Assembly (NCBI RefSeq): GCF_001292705.1
Contig: NZ_LGAK01000017.1
Location: forward strand, 41,066-105,065
DNA length: 64,000 nt
Direction: 5' to 3'
Source of the DNA: Marinagarivorans algicola
GTDB taxonomy: Bacteria > Pseudomonadota > Gammaproteobacteria > Pseudomonadales > Cellvibrionaceae
Both the position numbers and the translations under genes were made by a program. The stretch's first letter is position 1. Every line of letters starts with the position of its first letter. The notes beneath the pieces are model-generated. The model ran no database searches. It had not been told where the DNA came from and saw only the letters and a list, made by a program, of their open reading frames with translations. Below, one piece after another: positions 50,867-61,647 of the stretch.

Positions 50867-51757
50867 TTAAAGATCCAGCTTGGGTTGTATAAAATCGATA
50901 AAAGCAGAAATTCTTTTAGCAACAGAAGAAGACTTATAGTAAACAGCGTTAATTTGCTCTCTACCTGAAAGGCTAGTTTTTTCACCTTCTAATAAAGGCA
51001 TTAATCTTCCCTCGGCAATGTCTTTTTTCACCATAAATCCTGATAGGCAAGCAATGCCATTCCCGATCAAAGTGAGTTGTCTAACCGTTTCACCGCTACT
51101 TGCAATCAGGGTTGGGGTTAGCCCAGTAAACCCTTTTAGGGGCCAATCGTTGAGTGTTTTTGGCTCTGAAAAACCAATGGTATTATGACGAGCTAAGTCA
51201 CTACTTTTATTAGGAAAGCCTCGCTTTGCTAAATAATCAGGTGATGCAACAATGTAAAGCAAGCTTCTGCCAAGGGGTCTTGCATATAGCGTTGAGTCAC
51301 TTAATGCACCAATTCGAATGGCGATATCGGTTTTCTTTTTTAGCAAGTCCACAATGCCTTCGTTGGATGTTAATTCCAACTCAATATCAGGATAAACTTG
51401 ATTGAACGGTTGCACCAAGGGTACTAACTGATGAAATACAAAAGGACTGGCAGCATCGATACGCAATCGCCCTTTAGGTAGCTCGCCGCCGGATATTATG
51501 TCTTCTTCTGCTTGCTGTAACTGCGTCAACCCTAATCGTACTGAATTAACAAATTTCCGCCCCTCATCTGTTAATTCAATCTGTCTTGTGGTTCGATTTA
51601 ATATCGTCACACCAAGTTGACTTTCTACCTTGCTCACCGCTCGCGACACCCGCGCAACCTGTATATCTAGACTCTCTGCTGCGGCAGTAAACCCGCCAGT
51701 ATCGACAACGGAAAGTAGGATTTCCAAATCATCTGATCTTGTTTTCATAATGCTCAC
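50867..51757 (-). CDS. LysR-family transcriptional regulator
   Basis: 296 residues from a GTG at 51757, six bases after AGGAG; the ATG at 51748 is the alternative. The N-terminal winged helix is LEILLSVVDTGGFTAAAESLDIQVARVSRAVSKVE, and the effector-binding domain follows (RLRIDAASPFVFHQLVPLVQPFNQVYP). It is divergent from an MFS exporter gene, and LysR regulators usually control their divergent neighbour. Repeat copy C lies between them. Confidence 0.93.
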   Translation of the reverse strand: MSIMKTRSDDLEILLSVVDTGGFTAAAESLDIQVARVSRAVSKVESQLGVTILNRTTRQIELTDEGRKFVNSVRLGLTQLQQAEEDIISGGELPKGRLRIDAASPFVFHQLVPLVQPFNQVYPDIELELTSNEGIVDLLKKKTDIAIRIGALSDSTLYARPLGRSLLYIVASPDYLAKRGFPNKSSDLARHNTIGFSEPKTLNDWPLKGFTGLTPTLIASSGETVRQLTLIGNGIACLSGFMVKKDIAEGRLMPLLEGEKTSLSGREQINAVYYKSSSVAKRISAFIDFIQPKLDL

Positions 51758-51921
51758 TAGTTTCTCCTGCCAAAATGACACCATCGGTGTACTTTTAATA
51801 GGGTATTATTTTTGCAATTTTAACAAATATATATTGTTAAAACCCCTGTTTTTAACAATAGAATTCTTGTGCATAATTCCTATCGATCACATCACGGCAC
51901 AGCAATACGTAGATGAATTGT

Positions 51922-52170
51922 AACAATTCAGCCAGGCTGATAAACCTCATCTTATTAGGGTGCTGATGGATTATTTTCTGGGCATTTAAGCGCCGGGCCT
52001 TGCAGGGCAAGCAAGGGTTAGACAGTGCACCTATATAGAAATATGCAGGATTAGACTTTGCTGGAGTATAAAGCCAGGGAGCACAAAGTCTAGGCGCACA
52101 AAGTCGCAGATGGCTTGAGTGACCCAGTCGATGATTCATTAGTGCCTAATTTCGGTATCTCTGAAGCGTT
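51922..52170. repeat. Interspersed palindromic repeat, copy C (long form)
   Basis: 249 bp from AACAATTCAG (51922) to CTGAAGCGTT (52170), matching copies A and B at both ends (TGCTGATGGATTATTTTCTGGGCATTTAA left; ATGATTCATTAGTGCC and TTCGGTATCTCTGA right). The centre is about 95 bp longer and contains its own stem TAGACTTTG/CAAAGTCTA (52051-52092). It lies between the lysR-type gene and the MFS gene. Confidence 0.8.
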
Positions 52171-52225
52171 ACGATGAATTACGCGTTGCAGTGTTTTTAC
52201 AACCTATATAAAGAGAGTTAATCAT

Positions 52226-53386
52226 ATGCCTTTAGCATTACTCGCGCTTACGTTAAGCGCATTCGCTATAGGAACCACTGAATTTGTTATAGTTGGCTTG
52301 GTGCCAACTATTGCAGTTGATTTAGGTGTTTCTTTACCATCAGCTGGCTTATTAGTCAGTTTGTATGCACTGGGGGTTGCCATTGGGGCACCTGTACTTA
52401 CCGCCCTAACAGGTCGCTGGAATCGTAAATCCGTACTTTTGACGTTAATGGGTATTTTTGTATTAGGTAATCTTTTGGCTTGGCAGGCACCTAGCTATGA
52501 AACATTAGTCCTAGCTAGAATATTGACAGGCTTAGCGCATGGTGTGTTTTTTTCAATAGGGGCAACAATTGCTACTCGTCTAGTTGCAAAAGAAAAAGAA
52601 GCTAGTGCTATTGCCATCATGTTTACTGGTTTAACTGTTGCTTTGGTAACAGGTGTACCATTAGGTACCTGGATTGGCCAAGAATTGGGCTGGAGAGCGA
52701 CATTTTTAATCGTATCAATTCTTGGTTTAGTTGCATTAATCGGGAGCGCAATCTTGGTGCCTTCTAATTTAAAACAAGCAGCGCCTGCAAAAATCTCAGA
52801 GCAATTAAAAGTACTCACTCAACCACGCCTACTATTGGTCTACGCAATGACTGCTGTTGGTTACGGCGGAACCTTTGTCGCGTTTACATACCTAGCTCCA
52901 ATACTTGAACAAGTCTCTGGATTTGAATCAAGTTCAATAGGTCTCATTTTGTTGGTCTATGGCGTATCTGTTGCTATTGGTAATATTTGGGGTGGAAAGC
53001 TTGCAGATAAAATAGGACCTATAAAAGCATTGCAAATTATTTTTTCAGCATTAGCATTAATTTTATTTGTTTTTACCTTCACCGCAGGAAACCAAATTAG
53101 TGCTGTTTTAACCGTTCTTATATGGGGCGCATTTGCTTTCGGTAATGTTCCTGGGCTGCAAGTTTATGTTGTTCAGTTAGCTCAAAAGTATACCCCCAAT
53201 GCTGTTGATGTTGCCTCAGGGTTAAATATTGCCGCTTTTAATATTGGTATTGCTATTGGGTCAATTACTGGTGGCGTCATTGTCGAAAATATGGAATTAA
53301 TGGATACACCTTGGATTGGGGCATTAATTGTTGTATTTGCAATTGTCCTTACAAGAATATCAGGCATCCTTGATGCTCGTGATTAG
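52226..53386 (+). CDS. MFS transporter, DHA1-type exporter
   Basis: 386 residues with 12 predicted transmembrane segments. Motif A is GRWNRKSVLL after TM2, and the second-half counterpart is GGKLADKIGPIKAL. The N-terminus (PLALLALTLSAFAIGTTEFVIVGL) is typical of AraJ/YdhP-type proton-driven efflux pumps. The substrate is unknown. It is divergent from the LysR gene; AGAGAG precedes the ATG. Confidence 0.9.
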   Translation: MPLALLALTLSAFAIGTTEFVIVGLVPTIAVDLGVSLPSAGLLVSLYALGVAIGAPVLTALTGRWNRKSVLLTLMGIFVLGNLLAWQAPSYETLVLARILTGLAHGVFFSIGATIATRLVAKEKEASAIAIMFTGLTVALVTGVPLGTWIGQELGWRATFLIVSILGLVALIGSAILVPSNLKQAAPAKISEQLKVLTQPRLLLVYAMTAVGYGGTFVAFTYLAPILEQVSGFESSSIGLILLVYGVSVAIGNIWGGKLADKIGPIKALQIIFSALALILFVFTFTAGNQISAVLTVLIWGAFAFGNVPGLQVYVVQLAQKYTPNAVDVASGLNIAAFNIGIAIGSITGGVIVENMELMDTPWIGALIVVFAIVLTRISGILDARD

Positions 53387-53647
53387 GCAATGTAAAGCAG
53401 GACTGGATTTTTAAAGTGCTGCAGCATAACCGTAAAGGCATGAGGAGAGGCGTTGGCCTACATATGAAATATTACCATAATTGCCGTTTTCGCTTCTCAC
53501 ATCATGACCTTTCACGAGTAGCCTATGAGCGTAAAAGTTCACAGCATACAGTGGCAGAGAAATGTGTCTGGAATCATTGATCTGAACTGTTTTTTATGAG
53601 GGCATACTATTGGGGTGTGTGCCCCTGCGTCAAAATCATTGCCACCT

Positions 53648-54082
53648 TTAAAAAGGAATATCGTCATCAAACGCATTATTAAAGGTGTTAGTCTTAGCTG
53701 CAGCGATAGGGGCAGTAGCTGGGGTAAACGTCTCTTGTGGGGCTTGTGCAGCGGGTTGTGTTACTGTGGCGGGGTGACTGCCTATGGCTTCTATTTTCCA
53801 AGCTTGCAAGCTGGTAAAGCACTTTTCGGGTTTGCCACCACCAGACCATAAGCGACCCGAAAGGCTAAAAAAAGCCTTAATCTCATCACCTTCTTTGTAG
53901 CTGTCCATGAGAGCGCATTTATCTTTAATGAGCTCTAAGGCTATGTGGTTGGGGTACGCGCTGTTTTCATCGTCGCCTGTAAGCTTAATGACAAACTCTC
54001 TTTTGGTAAAACCGTTATTGCCGTATTCCGTCGTTTCACCAATGGAATGAATGAGCCCTTGAATTTCAAACGTTTTTGACAT
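53648..54082 (-). CDS. DUF3127-like protein with SSB-type C-terminal tip
   Basis: 144 residues from MSKTFEIQ at 54082. The first 100 residues have the DUF3127 pattern (EIQGLIHSIGETTEYGNNGFTKREFVI, LSGRLW), an OB-fold-like beta protein. A Pro/Ala/Thr/Gln linker then leads to a C-terminal DDDIPF. That acidic tip is the same as in single-stranded-DNA-binding protein SSB, where it recruits repair and replication proteins. The layout (OB-like core, disordered linker, tip) mimics SSB. Function is unproven. It stands alone, convergent with the MFS gene. Confidence 0.8.
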   Translation of the reverse strand: MSKTFEIQGLIHSIGETTEYGNNGFTKREFVIKLTGDDENSAYPNHIALELIKDKCALMDSYKEGDEIKAFFSLSGRLWSGGGKPEKCFTSLQAWKIEAIGSHPATVTQPAAQAPQETFTPATAPIAAAKTNTFNNAFDDDIPF

Positions 54083-54219
54083 GGTGCCGTCCGTTAACAA
54101 TTGTTGATTGCGGATTTTACCATTTTCATACGCCTATGAGGGGGTAGGTACCCATAAACTCTCGGATACAGTATTTTTGCTGAATGCATGCCTGCAACCA
54201 GTCCAAATGCCCTTCAACC

Positions 54220-55104
54220 CTAAGGTATTTTAGCTGCCAAGCTTGGCACAACGAGTAAGCAGGCCTGAATAATGGCCTTAAGCTGTTGCTTTATGATGGG
54301 GAGTTTGTTTGCATCTAGTTGGTAGTTGTTATGTGTCGCTTGCAGGTCATTGAGGTAAGTCGCTTGTGATAGCTCTAATTGTATGGCGTGAATACCTTGC
54401 TGGGGCTGGCCAAAGTGGCGGGTTATGTAGCCGCCTTTAAAGCGACCATTACTGACTTGTGTGTAATGTGGTGCAATAGTATTTTCGAGTGCTTGGAGTA
54501 ATGCGCAATCGCACGATAAACCCGCATTATTGCCCCAGTTAAAGTCTGGTAAAGTACCTTCAAATAGCATAGGGACTTTGGGTGCAATACTGTGTGCATC
54601 GAATAAAATAGCGTAGCCAAATTTGGCTTTTAAGCGGGCTAGCTCTTGTTTTATTTGTGTGTGATAGGCCTGCCATATGTATTTTTTGGCGTATTTTTTG
54701 TGGGCGCTAGTGGGCCGCTTACTTTCTTGAAAGATGTCACTCTCGTCAAATAAAACCTCAGGGAATAAACCTGTGGTTTTGGTTTGGTACAAGGGTTGGT
54801 CATTTACGGGGCGGTTTAAATCGATGACATAACGGGAGTAGTTTGCTTGAATACAGCCTACCCCTAAGGGCGCTAAAAAATTGTACAGTTGCGGTATATG
54901 CCAGTCGGTATCGGGCAGTTTTTGGGCTTTTGTGGTTAAGCCATGTGCAACCGCTGGGGTGAGTAGCAACCCTGAATGCGGCATGCTAACAAGCAGCGGC
55001 GTATCGCTTGGGTTAAAGGTAAAAGAATGTGTGCTGTTGTTATTAATATTGTTATTAATATCGTTATTAATATTGTTTATGTCGCTATCAATGCTGCCGT
55101 TCAT
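54220..55104 (-). CDS. hutG: N-formylglutamate deformylase
   Basis: 294 residues from the ATG at 55104, which overlaps the hutI TGA (ATGA), so the genes are coupled. The family core is present ([33 protein letters not shown]). It hydrolyses N-formylglutamate to glutamate and formate, the last step after HutF. The first 25 residues are an Asn/Ile/Asp-rich stretch encoded by three 12-bp repeats and look like a non-conserved extension. Confidence 0.93.
   Translation of the reverse strand: MNGSIDSDINNINNDINNNINNNSTHSFTFNPSDTPLLVSMPHSGLLLTPAVAHGLTTKAQKLPDTDWHIPQLYNFLAPLGVGCIQANYSRYVIDLNRPVNDQPLYQTKTTGLFPEVLFDESDIFQESKRPTSAHKKYAKKYIWQAYHTQIKQELARLKAKFGYAILFDAHSIAPKVPMLFEGTLPDFNWGNNAGLSCDCALLQALENTIAPHYTQVSNGRFKGGYITRHFGQPQQGIHAIQLELSQATYLNDLQATHNNYQLDANKLPIIKQQLKAIIQACLLVVPSLAAKIP
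55039..55074. repeat. 12-bp tandem repeat inside hutG
   Basis: TTATTAATATTG, TTATTAATATCG and TTATTAATATTG are contiguous (starts 55039, 55051, 55063). The unit length is a multiple of three, so copy changes would keep the hutG frame and add Asn/Ile residues. Confidence 0.85.
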
Positions 55105-56327
55105 TGTGTTGGCACTCCGTTTTGAATACGTTGCTTCACTAATTGCCCGCCTAACCAATAGCTTAGCTCGCCTGGACTTTCTACATCCCAGCAAATAAAG
55201 TCGGCAACTTTGCCTGTCTCTAAAGAGCCATGTGAATGAGATATTCCCAGCGCTGTTGCGGCATGCAGGGTTGTGCCTGCTAAGGCTTCTTCTGGGGTTA
55301 AACCAAATAAGGTACAACCCATATTCATCATTAAGCGTAAAGATAATGCCGGCGATGTGCCGGGGTTGGCATCAGTGGCTATGGCCATCGGGATTTGGTG
55401 TTGGCGCAATAAATGAATAGGGGGCACTTGTGTTTCTTTGAGTGTGTAAAAGGCGCCAGGCAATAATACGGCAGCGGTGCCGGATAATTTTATGGCCTCT
55501 ACATCGGCAGGCTCAATAAATTCAATATGGTCGGCCGATAGGGCGTTAAAGGTGGCTGCCATACGAGTACCACCTAATGAAGATAGCTGCTCGGCATGAA
55601 TTTTTACCGCTAAGCCCAGTGCTTGTGCTTTTTTAAAATAGCGCTGTATTTGTGCGGGGCTAAAAGCAATGCCTTCACAAAACGCATCGACAGCGTCGGC
55701 CATATTTAAAGCGGCAATTTTAGGTAAAAGCGTATCGCATAGGTAGTGAATATAAGTGTCTTTGTCATCAAACTCTGGCGGCATGGCGTGGGCCGCTAGG
55801 CAGGTTCTTTTAACTGTAACGGCTAGCTCATTGCCCAGCGCGGTAGCGACGCGTAGCATTTTTAATTCGCTGTCTAATGACAAGCCATAACCAGATTTTA
55901 TTTCAACCGTGGTCACGCCATCACTCATTAAGTGGCGTAATCGGCGGTGCGCGCTAGCAAATAAGTCAGCTTCGCTGGCATCACGTGTTGCTTTGACCGA
56001 GGCGGCAATACCGCCGCCTTGCTTGGCAATATCTTGATAGCTAATGCCGTTGAGGCGCTGTTCAAACTCGCCTGCGCGGTTGCCACCAAACACAAGGTGC
56101 GTATGGCAATCAATGAGCCCCGGTGTTACCCAACCACCGCCAAGGTCGTGCTCTGTTGCTGTTAGGTAGCTAGGTAGCTCGCAGGCGGGGCCAACCCAAA
56201 CAATAAGGCCTGCTAAAACTCCAATAGCGCCATGCTCAATAATGTTGTAGTGGCCATTTTTCATGGTGGCTATATGTGCACCATACCAAAGGCTGTCTAA
56301 TACAAGAGGGGCGTTTAGTTGCGCCAT
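55101..56327 (-). CDS. hutI: Imidazolonepropionase
   Basis: 408 residues of the amidohydrolase superfamily. The metal site starts with [10 protein letters not shown], followed by KSGYG and the later HAEQLSS and ATDANPG segments. It hydrolyses imidazolone-5-propionate to N-formimidoylglutamate. It is cotranscribed between hutH (62 bp upstream) and hutG (overlapping). Confidence 0.97.
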   Translation of the reverse strand: MAQLNAPLVLDSLWYGAHIATMKNGHYNIIEHGAIGVLAGLIVWVGPACELPSYLTATEHDLGGGWVTPGLIDCHTHLVFGGNRAGEFEQRLNGISYQDIAKQGGGIAASVKATRDASEADLFASAHRRLRHLMSDGVTTVEIKSGYGLSLDSELKMLRVATALGNELAVTVKRTCLAAHAMPPEFDDKDTYIHYLCDTLLPKIAALNMADAVDAFCEGIAFSPAQIQRYFKKAQALGLAVKIHAEQLSSLGGTRMAATFNALSADHIEFIEPADVEAIKLSGTAAVLLPGAFYTLKETQVPPIHLLRQHQIPMAIATDANPGTSPALSLRLMMNMGCTLFGLTPEEALAGTTLHAATALGISHSHGSLETGKVADFICWDVESPGELSYWLGGQLVKQRIQNGVPTQ

Positions 56328-56388
56328 ACATTGACTCCCTATACCTTTTATTATTTATTACATGACGCGCTGTTATTTATTTCGCTAT

Positions 56389-57927
56389 TTATTCGATTAA
56401 GCTGGGTAATAAGTTTGCAGGCATAATGCGATTGTGAACGGCTTCGAGCAGCAAGGCGTTGGCTTTTTCAATATCGGTAGCAAAGTAGCGGTCTTTGTCG
56501 TAGAAGGGTACGCGGGCGCGTAATTCGGCGCGTACTTGCTCTAACCGTTCACTGGTTTTAAGGGGTGAGCGAAAATCTAACCCTTGTACCGCCGAGAGAA
56601 TTTCAACCGCCAAAATTCCACGTGTGTTCTCGGCCATATCTTTTAAACGTCGCGCTGCAAAGGTGGCCATCGAAACATGATCTTCTTGATTGGCCGAGGT
56701 GGGTAGGCTGTCGATCGATGCAGGGTGGGCATAGGTTTTGTTTTCGCTGGCTAAGGCTGCCGCTGTGACTTGGGCGATCATAAAGCCTGAGTTGACACCG
56801 CCATTGTCGACTAAAAACGGCGGTAACTTACTTAAGTTGCTGTCGATTAATAGCGCCATGCGACGCTCAGATAAGCTGCCAATTTCGGCAATCGCTAAAG
56901 CTAGATTATCGGCCGCCATGGCAACGGGTTCTGCGTGAAAGTTACCCCCAGACAATATGTCACCCGAGTCGGCAAAAACCAGTGGGTTATCTGAAACAGC
57001 ATTGGCTTCTATGCATAGCACGCTAGCGGTATTGCGAATTTGCGCTAAGCAGGCACCCATCACTTGCGGTTGGCAGCGTAGCGAATAAGGGTCTTGTACT
57101 TTTTCGCAATCTTGATGCGAGCGGCCTAACTCGCTTATGTCACCCAATAAATGTCGATAAGCGGCCGCGGCATCTATTTGTGTTGAATGGCCACGCACTT
57201 CATGAATACGCGCATCAAAGGGGCTGCGGCTGCCTAATGCCGCTTCTACCGACAATGCGCCACAAGTGACTGCTGATGCAAATAAATCTTCGGCTTCAAA
57301 TAAACCTTCAAGTGCAAAGGCGGTAGAGGCTTGCGTGCCATTTAATAATGCCAAGCCTTCTTTTGGGGCCAGCGTGATGGCTTCTAACCCAGCAACAGCT
57401 AGGGCGGTTTTGCCCGAGATAATTTCGCCGTTATAACGCGCTTGCCCTTCACCTAATAATACTGCGCTCATATGCGCCAATGGGGCTAAATCACCCGATG
57501 CGCCTACTGAGCCTTTTTTAGGAATGCACGGATATACCTGTTTATTAATTAACGTGAGTAACGCTTCAATCACTGATAAGCGAATACCCGAAAATCCACG
57601 GGCGAGGCTGTTAACTTTTAATGCCATAATGAGTTTAACGGTTTTATCATCCATTAGGGCGCCAATGCCTGCCGCGTGAGATAAAACAATACTGCGTTGC
57701 AGGTTGTCTAAATCTTCTGCAGCTATACGGGTATGGGCGAGTAAGCCAAAACCGGTATTAATACCATACACGGTGCGGTCTTGACTAATCACTTGGTTAA
57801 CCACTTCGGTGCTGGCGTGAATGGCTGGTGCGGCGCTTTTATCGAGCGTGAGTTCCACGTTGCGGCGGCTAATTTGACGTAGATCGTTTAAGGTTAATTG
57901 ACCCGGCTTTATGACGATTTTAAACAT
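56389..57927 (-). CDS. hutH: Histidine ammonia-lyase
   Basis: 512 residues. The MIO cofactor forms from Ala143-Ser144-Gly145 in [21 protein letters not shown] near residue 54 and QEDHVSM near the C-terminus are also typical. It deaminates histidine to urocanate. A GAGG site precedes the ATG. It lies between hutU and hutI. Confidence 0.97.
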   Translation of the reverse strand: MFKIVIKPGQLTLNDLRQISRRNVELTLDKSAAPAIHASTEVVNQVISQDRTVYGINTGFGLLAHTRIAAEDLDNLQRSIVLSHAAGIGALMDDKTVKLIMALKVNSLARGFSGIRLSVIEALLTLINKQVYPCIPKKGSVGASGDLAPLAHMSAVLLGEGQARYNGEIISGKTALAVAGLEAITLAPKEGLALLNGTQASTAFALEGLFEAEDLFASAVTCGALSVEAALGSRSPFDARIHEVRGHSTQIDAAAAYRHLLGDISELGRSHQDCEKVQDPYSLRCQPQVMGACLAQIRNTASVLCIEANAVSDNPLVFADSGDILSGGNFHAEPVAMAADNLALAIAEIGSLSERRMALLIDSNLSKLPPFLVDNGGVNSGFMIAQVTAAALASENKTYAHPASIDSLPTSANQEDHVSMATFAARRLKDMAENTRGILAVEILSAVQGLDFRSPLKTSERLEQVRAELRARVPFYDKDRYFATDIEKANALLLEAVHNRIMPANLLPSLIE

Positions 57928-57977
57928 GTTATGCCTCTAATAAACGGTGTGATGACACGTTTTCTTATGCTGTGTAG

Positions 57978-58002
57978 GTCATGACGTCAGGTAGTCATGA
58001 CG
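57978..58002. promoter_or_regulatory. Paired GTCATGACG sites in the hutU-hutH gap
   Basis: GTCATGACG occurs at 57978-57986 and 57994-58002, 16 bp apart; its first eight bases are a perfect palindrome. This may be an operator for a factor other than HutC. It lies 50-75 bp before hutH. Confidence 0.4.
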
Positions 58003-58086
58003 CTGCTGTCTTTAATAATTTTTAATGTCGCTGTCGTGTCATTCTAGTATTGCCCGAATGCCGCATAAGTGCTGCATTGAGTGGCT

Positions 58087-59781
58087 TTAAATAACGCTTC
58101 TCGTGATCATGGGCAAATGTAGATTTTGCTCCTGTGCACAGTCAATAGCGGCTTGATAGCCAGCATCGGCATGGCGCATGACACCGGTAGCGGGGTCGTT
58201 AGTTAAAACACGGGCAATGCGCTGCGCTGCGTCGTCACTACCATCACATACAATCACCATGCCCGAGTGCTGCGAAAAGCCCATACCCACACCGCCACCG
58301 TGGTGAAGCGACACCCATGTTGCGCCGGATGCCGTATTTAATAAGGCATTTAATAAGGGCCAGTCAGATATCGCATCGGAACCGTCTTGCATGGATTCTG
58401 TTTCGCGGTTTGGGCTAGCCACCGAACCTGAGTCTAAATGATCGCGGCCAATCACAATCGGGGCTGCTAGCTCGCCGGTGCGTACCATTTCGTTAAAGGC
58501 TAGCCCCAATTTTGCTCTTTGGCCAAGGCCAACCCAGCAAATGCGCGCGGGTAAGCCTTGAAACTGAATGCGTTCACGCGCCATATCTAACCAATGGTGT
58601 AAGTGAGTGTCGTCGGCAATAATTTCTTTGACTTTGGCATCAGTTTTATAAATATCTTCGGGGTCCCCAGAAAGTGCCACCCAGCGAAAGGGACCTACAC
58701 CACGGCAAAATAATGGGCGAATATAGGCCGGTACAAAGCCTGGAAAATCAAAAGCATTTGCCACCCCCTCTTCGAATGCCATTTGGCGTATGTTGTTGCC
58801 GTAGTCAAATGTGGGAACTCCCATTTTTTGAAATGCCAGCATAGCTTCAACATGCTTGGCCATAGATTGTTTAGCCGCTTTAATGGTTTCGCTTGGGTGC
58901 GTTTTGCTTTTTGCGCGGTACTCATCCCAGTGCATGCCAATAGGTAGGTAGCCATTAAGTGGGTCGTGTGCAGAGGTTTGGTCGGTCACCATATCTGGGC
59001 GTATACCGCGGCGCACCATTTCGGGCAAAATGTCAGCGGCATTGCCGCATAGGCCAATCGAAATCGCTTGGCCTGCTTGTGTGTATTGTTTAATGCGCGC
59101 TAAGGCGTCATCTAAGTTGCTTGCTTGCTCGTCTAAGTAGCGGGTTTTTAGGCGAAAGTCGATGCTGGTTTGTTGGCACTCTATAGTTAAAGAACACGCG
59201 CCTGCGAGCGTTGCTGCTAAGGGTTGTGCGCCACCCATACCACCTAACCCAGCGGTTAATACCCAGCGCCCCATGAGACTGCCATCAAAGTGTTGGCGTC
59301 CTGCCTCTACAAAGGTTTCATAGGTACCTTGTACTATGCCTTGGCTGCCAATATAAATCCAAGAGCCTGCTGTCATTTGGCCATACATGGCCAACCCCTT
59401 AGCATCTAACTCGTTAAAGTGCTCCCAAGTTGCCCAGTGTGGTACTAGGTTTGAGTTGGCGATTAAAACGCGCGGCGCATGTTTGTGGGTTTTGAATACG
59501 CCCACAGGTTTGCCTGACTGCACCAATAAGGTTTCGTTGTCTTCTAAATGGGTGAGTGTCTCAACAATTTTGTCATAGCTTGGCCAGTCGCGTGCCGCCC
59601 GGCCAATGCCGCCATAAACCACTAGCTCTTCTGGGTTTTCGGCGACGTCGGGGTCGAGATTGTTCATAAGCATGCGCATAGGTGCCTCGGTAAACCACGA
59701 CTTTGCGGTGAGCTGAGAGCCTGTGGCGGCTTTAATAGTACCTTGGCGATAACGAGTGTGAGGCGATGCTTTATGATTCAT
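58087..59781 (-). CDS. hutU: Urocanate hydratase
   Basis: 564 residues, the usual length. NAD-binding and active-site segments are seen ([47 protein letters not shown]). It converts urocanate to imidazolone propionate. It is first in the minus-strand hut operon, with a HutC-type operator 33 bp upstream of its ATG. Confidence 0.97.
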   Translation of the reverse strand: MNHKASPHTRYRQGTIKAATGSQLTAKSWFTEAPMRMLMNNLDPDVAENPEELVVYGGIGRAARDWPSYDKIVETLTHLEDNETLLVQSGKPVGVFKTHKHAPRVLIANSNLVPHWATWEHFNELDAKGLAMYGQMTAGSWIYIGSQGIVQGTYETFVEAGRQHFDGSLMGRWVLTAGLGGMGGAQPLAATLAGACSLTIECQQTSIDFRLKTRYLDEQASNLDDALARIKQYTQAGQAISIGLCGNAADILPEMVRRGIRPDMVTDQTSAHDPLNGYLPIGMHWDEYRAKSKTHPSETIKAAKQSMAKHVEAMLAFQKMGVPTFDYGNNIRQMAFEEGVANAFDFPGFVPAYIRPLFCRGVGPFRWVALSGDPEDIYKTDAKVKEIIADDTHLHHWLDMARERIQFQGLPARICWVGLGQRAKLGLAFNEMVRTGELAAPIVIGRDHLDSGSVASPNRETESMQDGSDAISDWPLLNALLNTASGATWVSLHHGGGVGMGFSQHSGMVIVCDGSDDAAQRIARVLTNDPATGVMRHADAGYQAAIDCAQEQNLHLPMITRSVI

Positions 59782-59813
59782 TTGACTAACCTTTTCAGCG
59801 TTAAATTTTTAAA

Positions 59814-59823
59814 TGTATATACA
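59814..59823. promoter_or_regulatory. HutC-type operator, hutU side
   Basis: TGTATATACA, a perfect palindrome matching the core of pseudomonad HutC sites. It lies 33 bp from the hutU start codon. Confidence 0.7.
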
Positions 59824-60053
59824 ACATGTTTTAAGATAAAATCTAATGTCTGGTTATGCAAGCTTTTATTGGATTGAGCCGATGTTTGTTGTAGGCTTTG
59901 GTTTTATTCTCATTATCATCAGTTATTTATAGTCTATTACTAAGATATCACGTCAATTTTATGTATTATTTTATTGCCTGTTAATACTTGAGTGATCAAT
60001 ACAATCAAAAAATTATACAATAAAATAGCCTGCTGAGTATTTATTTTTGCATC

Positions 60054-60065
60054 TTGTATATACAA
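60054..60065. promoter_or_regulatory. HutC-type operator, hutF side
   Basis: TTGTATATACAA, a 12-bp perfect palindrome with the same core as the hutU-side site. It lies 96 bp before the hutF start. The pair could repress both divergent units and release on urocanate. Confidence 0.75.
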
Positions 60066-60160
60066 TATGATTCTATAGCACGCGGTAATACAGGGTTTTG
60101 GATACGCGTTTTGGGCGTACGTATAACCACTTTGAAAAGCACAATCATAGAGGTCGCTAA

Positions 60161-61576
60161 ATGAGCGTAAACGACGCATCGTATTATTATTTTGCAAAGA
60201 ATGCTTTGCTGGAAGCAGGCTGGGCGCAGAATGTTTTATTTGAAGTGTGTCGGGGTCATTTTGTGAGTATGACATCAAACAGTACTGCACTTGCGGGCGC
60301 TATACATCTTGCTGGCCCTGTACTGCCTACAATGGCCAATGTGCATTCGCATGCGTTTCAGCGGGTAATGGCTGGTACTGCCGAGGTCAGTGTAAACCCT
60401 AATGATAGCTTTTGGGGTTGGCGCGATGTGATGTACAACATCGTACAAAAGCTGACGCCAAAAGATGCCCAAATTATTGCAACGGCGCTTTATATCGATA
60501 TGCTAAAAGCGGGCTATACCCAAGTTGGCGAGTTCCATTATTTGCATCATGCCCCGCAAGGCAAAGCCTATAGCCAGCCAGAAGAAATGGCCTTGCGCGT
60601 GATTGAGGCGGCCAATGTGGCAGGTATTGGTGTCACTCTCTTACCGGTGTTGTATTCGCACTCTGGTTTTGGTGGGCGACAGGCGACAGCAGATCAGGCG
60701 CGTTTTACTCATTCCACTCAATCTTACCTTGATTTACACAACGCATGTGCAAAAGCGCTAACGCCTGAGTTATGTACGTCTAAAAAATCACATGCGCAGT
60801 CATTGCATAAGCTCGGTATTTGTTTTCACTCATTACGTGCTGTGACCAAAGCGCAAATGAATACTGTTCTACACGAGCTTGATCGGCATAAAGTGGTACA
60901 CATTCATATTGCAGAGCAACAAAAAGAAGTGCAAGCGTGCTTGAGTTGGAGCGGCCAGCGCCCTGTTGAGTGGTTGCATAATAACGTGGATTTAAATAAT
61001 CGTTGGTGCTTGGTGCATGCTACACATGTTAACAAGCAAGAGGTGCAATGCATGGCCAATAGCCAAGCGGTAGTAGGTCTGTGCCCGACCACCGAAGCGA
61101 ACTTAGGCGATGGAATATTTCCTGCTACCGAGTTTGAAGCGGCTAATGGTCGCTGGGGTATTGGCTCTGATAGTCACGTCAGCTTGTCGCTAGTCGAAGA
61201 GTTGCGCACTTTAGAATACGGTCAGCGCTTAAGAGACCAGCAGCGTAATCGCCTACACAGCACAAGCCAACCCAGTGTGGGCGATAATCTATTTGCTCAA
61301 GCACGCCAAGGCGGTAATCAAGCTTGTGATGTATCGCTGGGTTTAACCGTGGGCAACCGAGCTGACTTTATGGTGTTAGACGAGGCTAATCCTTTTATCG
61401 CTGCAAGCCACCCCAAAGATATAATGAATCGTTGGTTATTTGCCTGCCATCAAAACTTGATTAAAGACGTCTTTGTTGCGGGTAAGCAGGTGATTAAAAA
61501 TTTCACGCACGAGTACGATGAGCCTAGTCGCTTGGCATTTATTCAAGTGATTAAAAAGGTTATGTACAATGAATAA
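60161..61576 (+). CDS. hutF: Formimidoylglutamate deiminase
   Basis: 471 residues, amidohydrolase superfamily with the metal motif NVHSHAFQR and later HIAEQQKE and GSDSHVS. It converts N-formimidoylglutamate to N-formylglutamate and ammonia, the substrate of HutG. Its presence means histidine is degraded by the five-step route. It is divergent from hutU with AGAGG before the ATG, and converges on hutC. Confidence 0.95.
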   Translation: MSVNDASYYYFAKNALLEAGWAQNVLFEVCRGHFVSMTSNSTALAGAIHLAGPVLPTMANVHSHAFQRVMAGTAEVSVNPNDSFWGWRDVMYNIVQKLTPKDAQIIATALYIDMLKAGYTQVGEFHYLHHAPQGKAYSQPEEMALRVIEAANVAGIGVTLLPVLYSHSGFGGRQATADQARFTHSTQSYLDLHNACAKALTPELCTSKKSHAQSLHKLGICFHSLRAVTKAQMNTVLHELDRHKVVHIHIAEQQKEVQACLSWSGQRPVEWLHNNVDLNNRWCLVHATHVNKQEVQCMANSQAVVGLCPTTEANLGDGIFPATEFEAANGRWGIGSDSHVSLSLVEELRTLEYGQRLRDQQRNRLHSTSQPSVGDNLFAQARQGGNQACDVSLGLTVGNRADFMVLDEANPFIAASHPKDIMNRWLFACHQNLIKDVFVAGKQVIKNFTHEYDEPSRLAFIQVIKKVMYNE

Positions 61577-61647
61577 TTTATACAATTAAAAAACCAGAGG
61601 CTAAAAAATTAAGCCTGAAACCTAAACCTAAATCTATAGCGGTAATA

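Noticed and set aside
51852..52139. Minus-strand ORF of 95 codons between the LysR and MFS genes
   Set aside because: It lies almost entirely within repeat copy C, has low-complexity text (repeated RLCAP) and no family resemblance.
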